This document shows, in pieces, positions 56,411 to 64,000 of a stretch of 64,000 nt of DNA. Source of the stretch: Verrucomicrobia subdivision 3 bacterium UBA693 (lineage in GTDB: Bacteria; Verrucomicrobiota; Verrucomicrobiia; Limisphaerales; UBA8199); contig DBMR01000018.1 of assembly GCA_002298785.1 (NCBI GenBank), positions 124,001 to 188,000 on the forward strand, written 5' to 3'. The notes below the pieces were generated by a model that saw nothing but the letters and a program-made list of their open reading frames with translations, was not told the origin of the DNA and did no database searches. Numbering within the stretch: position 1 is the first letter of the stretch; every line of letters begins with the position of its first letter. Made by a program: the position numbers and the translations under genes.

Positions 56411-56788
56411 GTGGATAAACAGCAAGTTCAGCAACCGATTCGAACCCTGCTCCTCGTGGATGATGAGCCGATCTGCCGAATGACCACGAAGTGGTTCTTC
56501 AGCAACCTCGGCTACGCCGTCGATACCGCACGATCCGGAGCCGAAGCCTTGACCCTTTTCGATGCAAAAGTCCATGATGCAGTCATCACCGACAACCGCA
56601 TGCCCGGCATGACCGGCACCGAGATGTCCCACATCATCAAAATGCGATCACGCTCCACTCCCGTGCTGATGTACAGCGGGTCCAGCCCGGACGATCGATC
56701 CTGCATCGACCGCTTCATTGAGCGACCCGAACACCTCCTGGTGGTCAAAGATGCTCTCGACGAATTGCTCGCGGCTTGCGCGAAATAG
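56411..56788 (+). CDS. Single-domain response regulator (receiver only)
   Basis: The product of about 125 residues is a complete receiver: TLLLVDDEP acidic pocket, phospho-acceptor Asp61 in AVITDNRMPGMTG, LMYSGSS for the Ser/Thr switch and LLVVKDA for the Lys. There is no output domain. The GTG at 56411 was chosen because the first beta strand follows closely; a GTG at 56381 is the alternative. It may act through a partner such as a kinase or the autokinase of this locus; the kinase that phosphorylates it is not in the window. Confidence 0.75.
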   Translation: MDKQQVQQPIRTLLLVDDEPICRMTTKWFFSNLGYAVDTARSGAEALTLFDAKVHDAVITDNRMPGMTGTEMSHIIKMRSRSTPVLMYSGSSPDDRSCIDRFIERPEHLLVVKDALDELLAACAK

Positions 56789-57370
56789 CCAAATTTACTA
56801 CAAGTGCCTGTGATCAGGATAAATAGATACTCAACGACCATTTGATTTGTAGGCCTGCCCCACGCGTCCCCAAGGACGCCTTCCATGGATTTCGGGTGGC
56901 GCTTCCCCACCCCACAACTTCTCCAGGATCACCAAAACCGGTTCTCGCGACGGCATTATCTCTGTCCAGGAATCTCGGCACGCCTAATTTTCCTTGGGCA
57001 CTTTTAACTTTACTTTGGTGCCTTGGAGGTACATCTTGTCCCAATCACGCACATAAATGGCCCAAACCTGCATAGCGGCCAAGGTACGTGTTTTGCTTAA
57101 TTATAAAGTGGTATCAGGCAGGAAGTTCGCCTAGAATAGCCGTAAATCACGCGTGACTTCAACAGGTAGTTTTGGAGAACGAACCTGTGGGCTTTGACAT
57201 AAGCCCAAAGGTGGGTATGACTGGGAGTGGGTTATGACATTCTTATTTGGGGTAACACCGCGGAGTCTGCAAGGCGGGGTCATGGAGGGCCGTGACGGCT
57301 GTGGCCGTTCTGGATCGATCTCTTTTGGCCAGCGCCTAGCGTCGACTCGCGCGCGTGAAAGGGGGAAATC
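56789..57370. other. Intergenic region with a short hairpin, before the AraC gene
   Basis: No gene supported over nearly 600 bases. GGGCTT and AAGCCC at 57189-57206 form a 6-bp hairpin, and TGACAT occurs twice within 50 bases (57195-57200 and near 57234), which may be a regulator site. The end of the region carries a strong ribosome binding site (AGGGGG near 57360) for the next gene. Confidence 0.4.
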
Positions 57371-58438
57371 ATGCTAGGAAGCGATTATCTATCTCTTAAA
57401 TTAGTACGCTTGAACCCAGGAGAAAAATGGCTGGCCGACAACTCCAGCAATTTGGTGTTCTTGTTCCCTCAAGGCGGGTCCGGGGAGTTTGCCAACCGGA
57501 CCGGCGCCTACCCGTTGGCCACCAGCGATGTGTTGGTATTCGATTCGGTCGCGTCCATCAATATCTCAGCGTCCCGAAACGGGGACTTGGCCTTTTGGTG
57601 GTTCAGCCTCTGTTCTGAACATTTATTTCCGCTTTTTGCCACCCACGAGTTGTGTCTCGTGCAGGAAGTCACCGATCTTCTCAAGCCGGGAAAGCACTAT
57701 CCCGCATCTACTCCGCTGGCAGCCGAATGCCACAAATTCCTGCGCGATGTGCCACCCCAGTTCAACCTTGATCACCGGAGCCAGTTATTGCGAATTGCCG
57801 CTTCCATCCTGGCGGCCGAATTCAAAAACACCCAGGGTCACCGCTCGGGATTCGTCTCCATGGATGATCATTTGACACAGGTGTTCGAAAAGCTCTCGCT
57901 CGACGAAATCCTGAATCTCTCGGTGGGTGACTTGTCGAATCGCTTCGGTTGCAGCCGTCGGCACTTGAACCGGCTCTTCCATCAGCTTTTTGGCTTCTCC
58001 GTGGCGTCGCTCCGAATGGAAATGCGTCTGCTTAAGGCGGTTGCGCTGCTACGCGATCCGCAATCCAAAGTAATTCGCATCGCGGAACAATGTGGTTTCA
58101 ACCACCTCGGGCTGTTCAACACCTGCTTCAAGCGCCGCTTCGGCACCACCCCGGGTGAGTGGCGAAAAAACACCCCGCCTCCGGCCAAAGAGTCGCACAC
58201 CGCCGGCAGTGTCGACGACAACTGCCGACTGCGCGCCATCGGGCTCTGTCCGTGGGCCGAAGATGCGCCAGGCATCGTAAATTCAGCGGAACGCAAAACC
58301 ACGGCCACCAAAGCACTGACACCCGCTTCTGATGGTAACCGCCAAATCCCTCCCATCACCACCAAAGGCGTTCGCCCAGCCGTCACCACCAGCATCGCCA
58401 AGCCCGAGGGTCAGAACCGGCGGTTATCCAACCCTTAA
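57371..58438 (+). CDS. AraC-family transcriptional regulator in the exopolysaccharide locus
   Basis: The 355-residue product has an N-terminal cupin-like sensor half (residues about 10-110) and an AraC HTH_18 domain at about 170-270 (LSVGDLSNRFGCSRRHLNRLFHQLFGFS, IRIAEQCGFNHLGLFNTCFKRRFGTTPGEWRK). A tail of about 85 residues after the DNA-binding domain is rich in Pro, Thr and Ala and is unusual for the family. A strong ribosome binding site (AAAGGGGGAAATC) precedes the ATG. The next gene starts three bases after its stop, so it is likely the first gene of the export operon and its local activator. Confidence 0.85.
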   Translation: MLGSDYLSLKLVRLNPGEKWLADNSSNLVFLFPQGGSGEFANRTGAYPLATSDVLVFDSVASINISASRNGDLAFWWFSLCSEHLFPLFATHELCLVQEVTDLLKPGKHYPASTPLAAECHKFLRDVPPQFNLDHRSQLLRIAASILAAEFKNTQGHRSGFVSMDDHLTQVFEKLSLDEILNLSVGDLSNRFGCSRRHLNRLFHQLFGFSVASLRMEMRLLKAVALLRDPQSKVIRIAEQCGFNHLGLFNTCFKRRFGTTPGEWRKNTPPPAKESHTAGSVDDNCRLRAIGLCPWAEDAPGIVNSAERKTTATKALTPASDGNRQIPPITTKGVRPAVTTSIAKPEGQNRRLSNP

Positions 58439-58441
58439 TCT

Positions 58442-59758
58442 ATGTCCCACCCACGCCAGCGAAAATTTCAGCGCGGTCCAAAGACCTCCAAATCGGCCTT
58501 CCGGACCAGGCCCGGCATCCAGCCTTGCCTCGCCATGGGTCTGTTGCTCGTGGCTCGCACCGCCGGTGCCCAACAACAAGGCGAAGGCTATTCCCAAGCA
58601 GGTGACGCCGCCGCCCAGTCGCGCGCGCTTCAGGAACAGTCGCAGCCTTACACGATCAAAAGCGGCGATTTCCGTTTGCTGGCCACCCCCTCGCTGGGCG
58701 TCGACTGGAATGACAACATCAATCTGGCTAGCTCGGGCGCCTTGCAGGATTTCATCGTTAAACCCAATCTCCAGCTAACCGCCACCTATCCCCTCACCGC
58801 CCACAATGTGCTGCGCCTCAACGTCGGCGTGGGCTACGATTGCTACTTGGATCATTCGGATTATAGCGGGTTCCGCCTGACTTCCGACTCGCAGGTCAAT
58901 CTGGATGTTTATGTGAAGGATTTTTGGTTCAATTTCCACGACCGCTTCAGTTACACCCAGGACTCGGCAGGAACGTCCGCCGTCGCGGGCAGCGGAAAAT
59001 CCGGCGGTTTCGACAACACCGCCGGCCTCACGACGACCTGGGATTTGAAGGATATGGTCCTCACCCTCGGCTACGATCACGAGAACTTCTTTGCCTCCGA
59101 CACCTCATTCGAATACACGGATCGAGCCACTGAAATTGTGCCCGTGCGCGCCGGTTTCCGCCTCCATCCCCAACTCACCGCCGGGCTGGAAGGATCGGCG
59201 GCCTTCACCGCCTACGATCAACCGGTTCTGAATAACAATGTTGGCTATAATATGGGCGTCTACGCGGACTGGCGACCCGGACACTATTTCAGCGTGCTGG
59301 CCCGCGGCGGTTATACGATTTACAATTTCGAACAAACGAGCCAGGTAATCCGGGCAATCGACCAGAATTCGTGGTACGTCGGGCTCACCATTTCTCACCA
59401 GATCACCGACGCCATCAGCTACTCGCTCAGCGCGGGGCATGAATTGAAGTTGGGCACTCAAGCCGATTCACAGGAATACACTTACGTGCGGCCTGGGGTG
59501 ACTTGGAGTTTCATGAAAGATCTCAGCGTGAATTTCACCCTTTCCTACGAAAACGGAACTCAAGGCACCGCCGGGTCAGTAGGTGGTGTCGATGAATCCT
59601 ATGATTATTTCGGTGGCGGCCTTGGATTCACCTATGATCTGACAAAAAAGCTCCGGCTCGGGCTGACCTACCGGTTGACTATCCGCGGTTCGGACGCCCA
59701 ATCGCGTGACTACACCCAAAATGTTATTGGCCTGAATGTTGCTTACACTCCAAAATAG
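58442..59758 (+). CDS. Outer-membrane beta-barrel protein of the exopolysaccharide locus
   Basis: The 438-residue product has a signal peptide (hydrophobic core AMGLLLVARTAGA, cleavage before QQQGEG). From about residue 75 it is a run of alternating-hydrophobic beta strands with aromatic ends, such as LRLNVGVGYDCYLDHSDY and YFSVLARGGYTIYNF, and it closes with VIGLNVAYTPK. This is the pattern of BBP2-type outer-membrane barrels that sit in exosortase-type polysaccharide loci. It may help export polymer or anchor it. Function is inferred from place and topology. Confidence 0.75.
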   Translation: MSHPRQRKFQRGPKTSKSAFRTRPGIQPCLAMGLLLVARTAGAQQQGEGYSQAGDAAAQSRALQEQSQPYTIKSGDFRLLATPSLGVDWNDNINLASSGALQDFIVKPNLQLTATYPLTAHNVLRLNVGVGYDCYLDHSDYSGFRLTSDSQVNLDVYVKDFWFNFHDRFSYTQDSAGTSAVAGSGKSGGFDNTAGLTTTWDLKDMVLTLGYDHENFFASDTSFEYTDRATEIVPVRAGFRLHPQLTAGLEGSAAFTAYDQPVLNNNVGYNMGVYADWRPGHYFSVLARGGYTIYNFEQTSQVIRAIDQNSWYVGLTISHQITDAISYSLSAGHELKLGTQADSQEYTYVRPGVTWSFMKDLSVNFTLSYENGTQGTAGSVGGVDESYDYFGGGLGFTYDLTKKLRLGLTYRLTIRGSDAQSRDYTQNVIGLNVAYTPK

Positions 59759-59765
59759 AACTGAA

Positions 59766-60614
59766 ATGAATCATCGGCGCGTTCGAATCTTGCGAAATCC
59801 AAGGCCCGAAAGCTCTGGAGCTCGATCCCTTTTTCTGCGCCAGGCCTTTGCTCTGCTCCTTTATTCGCTGCTCACGGCCGTTTCCCTCGGAGTGTCCGGA
59901 GCTGATTTCGCGGATTTCTCCCCGATCCTGAAACCAGCTACAAACTCCGAGCCATCAACCGTTAGCAATCAACCGCCCACCCTCGCCAACCAGACTGCCA
60001 TCAACCCGCCACCCGCAACGGCCATCAGCAACCAGCCGTCTAATACCAGCAGCATGGAGACCCTGGACGACAAACACCTGCTGGCCATCGGTGATCGCCT
60101 GAGTTTTCGCATAATTGAGGATTCCGAGGATCCCAAAGAATCGCTCGATCCCAAACCCCTTTTGGTCGCCGATTCCGGTGAAGTCGAAGTGCCTTACATC
60201 GGGCGCATACCCGCCGAAGGCAAGACTTGCCGACAGCTTGCCCGAGAAATCAAAGCGGGCTTGGAAAAGGAGTATTACTACCAGGCCACCGTAATGATAG
60301 CGGTCGACGCCAAAACCACAAAGAGCCACGGCCGAGTTTATATCGTCGGCCCCGTTCGGATGCCGGGTCCGCAGGAAATCCCGAACGACGAAACCCTCAC
60401 TCTCAGCAAAGCGATCATGCGAGCGGGCGGTTTCAGTGATTATGCGGATAGACAACGCGTAAAGGTGACCCGCAAAGGCAGCACGGGCGCCGCGGATAAG
60501 CAGAGTTTTGTCGTAGATGTCGGCCAGATTTTCGACAAAGGCAAGATGGAGAACGATCTGCCCCTCGAACCCGGCGACCTCATCCTCGTCCCCGAACGCC
60601 TCATCCGCTTTTAA
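59766..60614 (+). CDS. Polysaccharide export protein (Wza-like, Poly_export/SLBB)
   Basis: The 282-residue product starts at 59766, seven bases after the barrel gene stop; an upstream ATG at 59736 lies inside that gene. A hydrophobic segment near residues 25-48 is the signal or anchor, followed by a Pro/Thr/Asn-rich linker. The Poly_export domain (about 110-185) reads HLLAIGDRLSFRIIED, VADSGEVEVPYIGRIPAEGKTCRQLAREIKAGLE, and an SLBB-like domain ends in LPLEPGDLILVPERLIRF. Wza-type proteins form the outer-membrane export channel. No lipobox Cys is visible near the signal, so anchoring may differ from classical Wza. Confidence 0.85.
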   Translation: MNHRRVRILRNPRPESSGARSLFLRQAFALLLYSLLTAVSLGVSGADFADFSPILKPATNSEPSTVSNQPPTLANQTAINPPPATAISNQPSNTSSMETLDDKHLLAIGDRLSFRIIEDSEDPKESLDPKPLLVADSGEVEVPYIGRIPAEGKTCRQLAREIKAGLEKEYYYQATVMIAVDAKTTKSHGRVYIVGPVRMPGPQEIPNDETLTLSKAIMRAGGFSDYADRQRVKVTRKGSTGAADKQSFVVDVGQIFDKGKMENDLPLEPGDLILVPERLIRF

Positions 60615-60688
60615 GGTATGCCTTCGCGCTTTTCATTTTGTAGTTCCTATTTGGCGGCTTTCCTGAGTCCTCATCCTGGAATTCCCGC

Positions 60689-60731
60689 TTTCCGCTTTCC
60701 AATTTCAACTTTCATCGTTTCAGCTTTCAGC
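60689..60731 (+). repeat. Seven-base pyrimidine-rich repeats upstream of the autokinase gene
   Basis: Six units of the form TTTCNNC follow each other (TTTCCGC, TTTCCAA, TTTCAAC, TTTCATCG, TTTCAGC, TTTCAGC), ending 11 bases before the autokinase start. The same heptamer is repeated ahead of the exosortase gene. Confidence 0.75.
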
Positions 60732-60742
60732 GTTTTCCCTAG

Positions 60743-62944
60743 ATGAGCGATCTCCTCCCAGTCCGTCCCCAGCCGATGTCACCCGCAGAACCCGGGTATG
60801 CTCCCTACGCCCCGATGGACACGTATGCCGCGGCGCCCGGGTCCAATTCGCGCATTCGCAGATACTTGACATTCCTCGCCAAACTATGGTGGGTACCATT
60901 GCTTACCCTCCTTTTGGGAGTCGGGGCGGGCGGCTTTTATATCCTCCAAATGCCCCCATCCTACAGTTCGGTGGCACGCCTTTTCGAGGCGGAAAAGTTG
61001 AACCTCCCGGGAGGTGCAGCCTTTTCTGAAGATGCCCAGAATCGACTTGGCACCGAAACCGAGCTACTGCGGGCCCCTAAGATCGAAGAACTCGCCCGCG
61101 AAAGCCTGCGCAGAAGCTCCACCAACGCCACCATCCCCCGGGACAAAGACGGCAACCTGCTTTCGGTAAGAATCGATGCCGGGCAAGCCCCCAGGAGCAC
61201 GGTAACAATCGTCAAGGCGACTTGTCAGGATCCCAAGTACGTCCAAGCCTACCTAAATGCCCTGGTTAACGAATATCAGGTATACAAGAAAGAGGTTCGC
61301 AAGATTGTGTCTGGTGACACGTTGAACTCCATCGCGATCCAGGTGCAGCGATTGGAAACTGAGCTAAAAAGTTACCAGGAAGCGCTCACTTCCTTCGAGA
61401 AAACAAACAACCTGGCAATTTTGCAGGAAGACGCCAGGATCGCTGGCGGCTACCTGGCACAACTGAAAACGCGACTCTCCGATTTGAAACTCGAAGAACA
61501 ACTCCTCGACGCCACGGCCGCGGAGCAGGAGTCCTCCCCCAAAGGCAAGACGAATTCCAACAGCTTTCTCGCTGATGCCCTCAGAAACTCTGCCAACCTG
61601 GGCTCGACGACCATTGGAAGCGACCGCCAAATTGCCTTTAACGAACTGGAACTACTCAAGATCCAGCGCGAGAAGTTCGTCAAAACCCTTCGCCCGAAAC
61701 ACCCTAAAATGCTCAAGCTAAACGCCGATATTGAGCGCGGGGAAAAACTACTGGAGCTCTACCGAACCCAAAATCGCGATCAGATCGCCGCCTCCCGCCA
61801 GGCGGTCAGAATGCGCATCGAAAACGTCGAAAACTCCGTCAAGGACTGGGAATCCAAGGTCGTGATCGCCAACGCCCTCGTCGCGGAGGCCGACCGTCTT
61901 AAATTCAACGTAAGCCGCTCGCAAGGCTTCTACGACCGTTTGCAGAGCATGCTTCAAAACGTCGATATCAGCCGCAACATCAACCAGGAGTCTTCGATAA
62001 TCCTGGACTACGCTTCCCCCGCAGTCAGATCGTTCAGCGACGAAAAAAGAATCCTTGTGACAGCCGTCGCCGGCAGTCTGCTGCTGGGCCTGGCCATCGT
62101 GCTCTTGGTCGAATTGCGGGATGATCGCTTCAATTCCCTCCACGAGGTCACCGAGAAGATCACCGACAACATTATGGGACAAGTGCCTGAGATTGCCGTG
62201 AAGCGCAACCAACCACTTCCCCTCCTCGGCCACGGGGAGGATGACCACATGTATGCGGAATCCTATCGCAGCCTTAGATCCGCGCTCCTCTTTCTGCCGC
62301 TTGAAAATGGCGATCGTCCCAAAGTAATTCTCATCACCAGCGCTATTCCAAATGAGGGGAAATCGACGGTTGCCGCTAACCTCGCCAAGACCCTGGCACT
62401 CGGCGGTGCGCGGGTCTTGCTCATCGATGCCGACCTGCGCAAAGGCCACCTCCACGACATGCTCGGGCTTAACCGAGAGCCAGGAATTACCGAATTCCTG
62501 AGCGGTTCCAGTGATCCAATAGCAATAGTCCAAACCAATTCGGTCACCAATCTGAGCTTTGTTGCCCGGGGCGCTTCCCGCCAGGGAAACCCGGGAGACC
62601 TCCTGCTCGGTGCTAATTTCGAAAAGGCCTTGGCCCAATGGCGGGCCGAATTCGACCATATCATCATTGACACTTGCCCCGTCTTCGCCGCCGACGATGC
62701 CACCACCTTGGCGCCCAAGGTCGACGGCACGTTAATAGTCGTTCGAAATCGCTTTTCCCGGGCACGCGCTGTTCGCGAAGCCATGGACCACCTCTATCAA
62801 CGCCAGGCCCGCGTTCTGGGAGTAATTTACAACCGCGCCCACGTCAGTGAGAAATCCTATTATTATTATAAATACGGAGAATACGGCGCGGATCCCGACA
62901 AGAAGGGACAAGAGACAGAAGACCAAAAAACGTCCAAACATTGA
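60743..62944 (+). CDS. Polysaccharide co-polymerase / tyrosine autokinase (Wzc-like)
   Basis: The 733-residue product has a Wzz-type N-terminal part with a membrane helix near residues 46-70 (LWWVPLLTLLLGVGAGGFYI), a long coiled coil to about 420, and a second membrane helix near 435-455. The cytoplasmic BY-kinase has Walker A (SAIPNEGKSTVAANLAKTL) near residue 538, Walker A' (VLLIDADLRKGHLHDML) and Walker B (FDHIIIDTCPVF). The C-terminus has a tyrosine cluster (SYYYYKYGEYG) typical of the autophosphorylation site. Such kinases control polymer length and export with the Wza partner directly upstream. No clear ribosome binding site precedes the ATG. Confidence 0.9.
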   Translation: MSDLLPVRPQPMSPAEPGYAPYAPMDTYAAAPGSNSRIRRYLTFLAKLWWVPLLTLLLGVGAGGFYILQMPPSYSSVARLFEAEKLNLPGGAAFSEDAQNRLGTETELLRAPKIEELARESLRRSSTNATIPRDKDGNLLSVRIDAGQAPRSTVTIVKATCQDPKYVQAYLNALVNEYQVYKKEVRKIVSGDTLNSIAIQVQRLETELKSYQEALTSFEKTNNLAILQEDARIAGGYLAQLKTRLSDLKLEEQLLDATAAEQESSPKGKTNSNSFLADALRNSANLGSTTIGSDRQIAFNELELLKIQREKFVKTLRPKHPKMLKLNADIERGEKLLELYRTQNRDQIAASRQAVRMRIENVENSVKDWESKVVIANALVAEADRLKFNVSRSQGFYDRLQSMLQNVDISRNINQESSIILDYASPAVRSFSDEKRILVTAVAGSLLLGLAIVLLVELRDDRFNSLHEVTEKITDNIMGQVPEIAVKRNQPLPLLGHGEDDHMYAESYRSLRSALLFLPLENGDRPKVILITSAIPNEGKSTVAANLAKTLALGGARVLLIDADLRKGHLHDMLGLNREPGITEFLSGSSDPIAIVQTNSVTNLSFVARGASRQGNPGDLLLGANFEKALAQWRAEFDHIIIDTCPVFAADDATTLAPKVDGTLIVVRNRFSRARAVREAMDHLYQRQARVLGVIYNRAHVSEKSYYYYKYGEYGADPDKKGQETEDQKTSKH

Positions 62945-63407
62945 CTCCCGACCAGGAAATCGCCAGGCATCATGAAGTCATTCGGAATAGGCGGACGCAT
63001 AGTCCCTCGGGAGAAAAACTCCGCCCGACAAGTGACTTGGAATATCAAAACAGTGATGCGGCTTGGGGTAATCGAATTTGACTGGAAAGTCGATGCCGGT
63101 AACAGGGCAGCTACTCTGTCACCGAGTTCCCCAATCCAGCATTGCACCTGGCACATCTGCGGTTACATTCGGCGCAAATAGCCGATCGCGAGTGGAACAG
63201 CAGCGATCTGAGTTTAGCAGCGGTGGTTCGTAAATCAGTTGTTCAAGAATCATGTAGATTCGCGCCCTGCGCACAGGGCCCTGCGAATCGACCGGCACGA
63301 AGTGTGCCACGGGAAAATGCTGAAACCTGGAAATTCTGAAAGCGGAAATCCGATTCGGTACCAGCAGCGACAACACATGGATACCCCGAAACCGGGAGTA
63401 ATCACGA
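62945..63407. other. Intergenic region with a strong bulged hairpin
   Basis: No gene supported. At 63257-63289 GATTCGC pairs with GCGAATC and, inside it, GCCCTG pairs with CAGGGC, giving a 13-bp stem with a three-base bulge and a four-base loop. It has no T-run, so it is not a classical terminator; an RNA-processing or pausing element is possible. Confidence 0.45.
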
Positions 63408-63767
63408 ATGCGACTTCCTGAGGAATTCCGTACCAGAGCGAAGAGATTCGCATCAGCGGTTATCCGGCTCTATGTCCAACTGCCCCGTTCCCGCGGTGAA
63501 GTTCAAGTCCTGGGTCATCAGCTTTTGCGTTCAGGGACCTCGGTGGCGGCACACGTTCGCGAGGCCTCACGGGCTCGTTCAAAGGATGAATTCGTTTCAA
63601 AGCTCGGCGGCGCGTTGCAGGAGGCAGACGAATCTGCTCTTTGGCTGGAGCTACTGGGTGAGGATTGCGGAATAGACCCGGCAAGCACCCTACCCTTGGA
63701 AACGGAAGCCAGCGAACTGCTGGCCATCATGACCACCATGATCAAACGCACGAAAGGCGGCACCTAA
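63408..63767 (+). CDS. Four-helix-bundle protein (23S rRNA intervening-sequence protein family)
   Basis: The 119-residue product has the family pattern: an F---V--LY--LP helix, then LGHQLLRSGTSVAAHVREASRARSKDEFVSKL and a final helix pair with ADESALWLELL and a basic C-terminus. GGGAG lies nine bases before the ATG. The family was named from genes inside 23S rRNA intervening sequences, but it is common elsewhere, often in polysaccharide loci; its role is unknown. It lies between the autokinase and the exosortase on the same strand. Confidence 0.85.
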   Translation: MRLPEEFRTRAKRFASAVIRLYVQLPRSRGEVQVLGHQLLRSGTSVAAHVREASRARSKDEFVSKLGGALQEADESALWLELLGEDCGIDPASTLPLETEASELLAIMTTMIKRTKGGT

Positions 63768-63773
63768 CCCCCA

Positions 63774-63888
63774 TTTCCGCTTTCAGCTTTTGCCTTTGAT
63801 GGCTTTCAGCTTTGTAATTCAGTGATTTCAGCTTTCAACTTTCAGCTTTCTGCTTTGTCTTTGACTGCTTTCCACTTTCAGCTTTGCC
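63774..63888 (+). repeat. Seven-base pyrimidine-rich repeats upstream of the exosortase gene
   Basis: The region is built of CTTTCAG-type heptamers, clearest at 63829-63860 (TTTCAGC, TTTCAAC, TTTCAGC, TTTCTGC), and runs to within a few bases of the ATG at 63893. It matches the repeats before the autokinase gene. Confidence 0.7.
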
Positions 63889-63892
63889 CTTA

Positions 63893-64000
63893 ATGCCCTC
63901 CCCCCTCCACCTTTTGCCCGTTGCCCGTTGGCTCCCAATCGCCCTTTTCGCTGTCCTCTGGCTCGACCTCATCCGGTTGCTGGGATTCACTTGGAACTCA
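63893..64000 (+). CDS. Exosortase N-terminus (3' partial)
   Basis: An open frame of 36 codons from ATG runs off the window. It reads MPSPLHLLPVARW, then a hydrophobic LPIALFAVLWLDLIRLLGFTW segment. The LW-DLIR-L---W pattern is the first membrane helix of verrucomicrobial exosortases, which lead into a YGW-VP segment beyond the edge. Exosortases are membrane Cys proteases that sort PEP-CTERM proteins and occur in exopolysaccharide loci of just this make-up. Identification is from the first helix and the context only; the catalytic residues are outside the window. Confidence 0.6.
   Translation, partial: MPSPLHLLPVARWLPIALFAVLWLDLIRLLGFTWNS

Overview
The window most likely comes from a free-living, polysaccharide-degrading Verrucomicrobiota bacterium, perhaps of the Pedosphaera/Limisphaera kind; this is inferred from gene content, not from a marker gene. 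The signs are moderately GC-rich DNA, many large secreted repeat proteins (delta-60, NHL, kelch, YadA-like heads, S74 chaperones), Tat-exported sugar enzymes, a two-component-propeller sensor kinase, GH76 and GH27 enzymes, and an exopolysaccharide locus ending in an exosortase. No rRNA, tRNA, CRISPR array or prophage was seen.

Region 1 (1-21017) is an array of secreted or surface proteins, all on the + strand. It holds a delta-60/Ig protein cut by the left edge, a clan GH-A-like glycosidase, a truncated DUF1697 remnant, and two paralogous NHL-plus-solenoid proteins. It then has a run of proteins built on one shared N-terminal module (AQGT-AFTYQG) joined to different outputs: YadA-like heads with an S74 chaperone (three genes) or a 14-repeat kelch propeller (one gene), with a small secreted protein between them. 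Region 2 (21018-22640) is an IS110-family element followed by a strongly hairpin-forming non-coding stretch that could be its guide (bridge) RNA.

Region 3 (23012-29967) has an unknown membrane protein, a zinc desuccinylase/aspartoacylase-like hydrolase, and a tight two-gene operon. The operon pairs a PAS/GAF sensor whose kinase core looks dead with a CHAT protease that carries a receiver-like domain lacking the phospho-acceptor Asp. This pair is the best candidate for an undescribed signalling or defence-like system. Region 4 (30027-38054) has a beta-helix protein, a 121-bp element bounded by a 14-bp inverted repeat, a secreted propeller/alpha-barrel protein, a B12-binding radical SAM enzyme with a 67-residue small ORF just upstream (possible RiPP pair), and an AraC regulator.

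Region 5 (38290-55164) is a carbohydrate-catabolism island: a Tat-exported Gfo/Idh/MocA oxidoreductase, a ceramidase-like protein, a serine hydrolase, a propeller sensor kinase with a LuxR-type regulator, a GH76 mannanase, an enolase-superfamily dehydratase, two TIM-barrel glycosidase-like proteins and a GH27 alpha-galactosidase. A plausible reading is that the kinase/regulator pair senses an extracellular glycan and controls the enzymes.

Region 6 (55571-64000) is an exopolysaccharide locus: a NusG/RfaH-like antiterminator, a single-domain receiver, an AraC regulator, an outer-membrane barrel, a Wza-like export protein, a Wzc-like tyrosine autokinase, a four-helix-bundle protein, and the first 36 codons of what reads as an exosortase, cut by the right edge. 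Seven-base CTTTCAG-type repeats sit directly upstream of both the autokinase and the exosortase.
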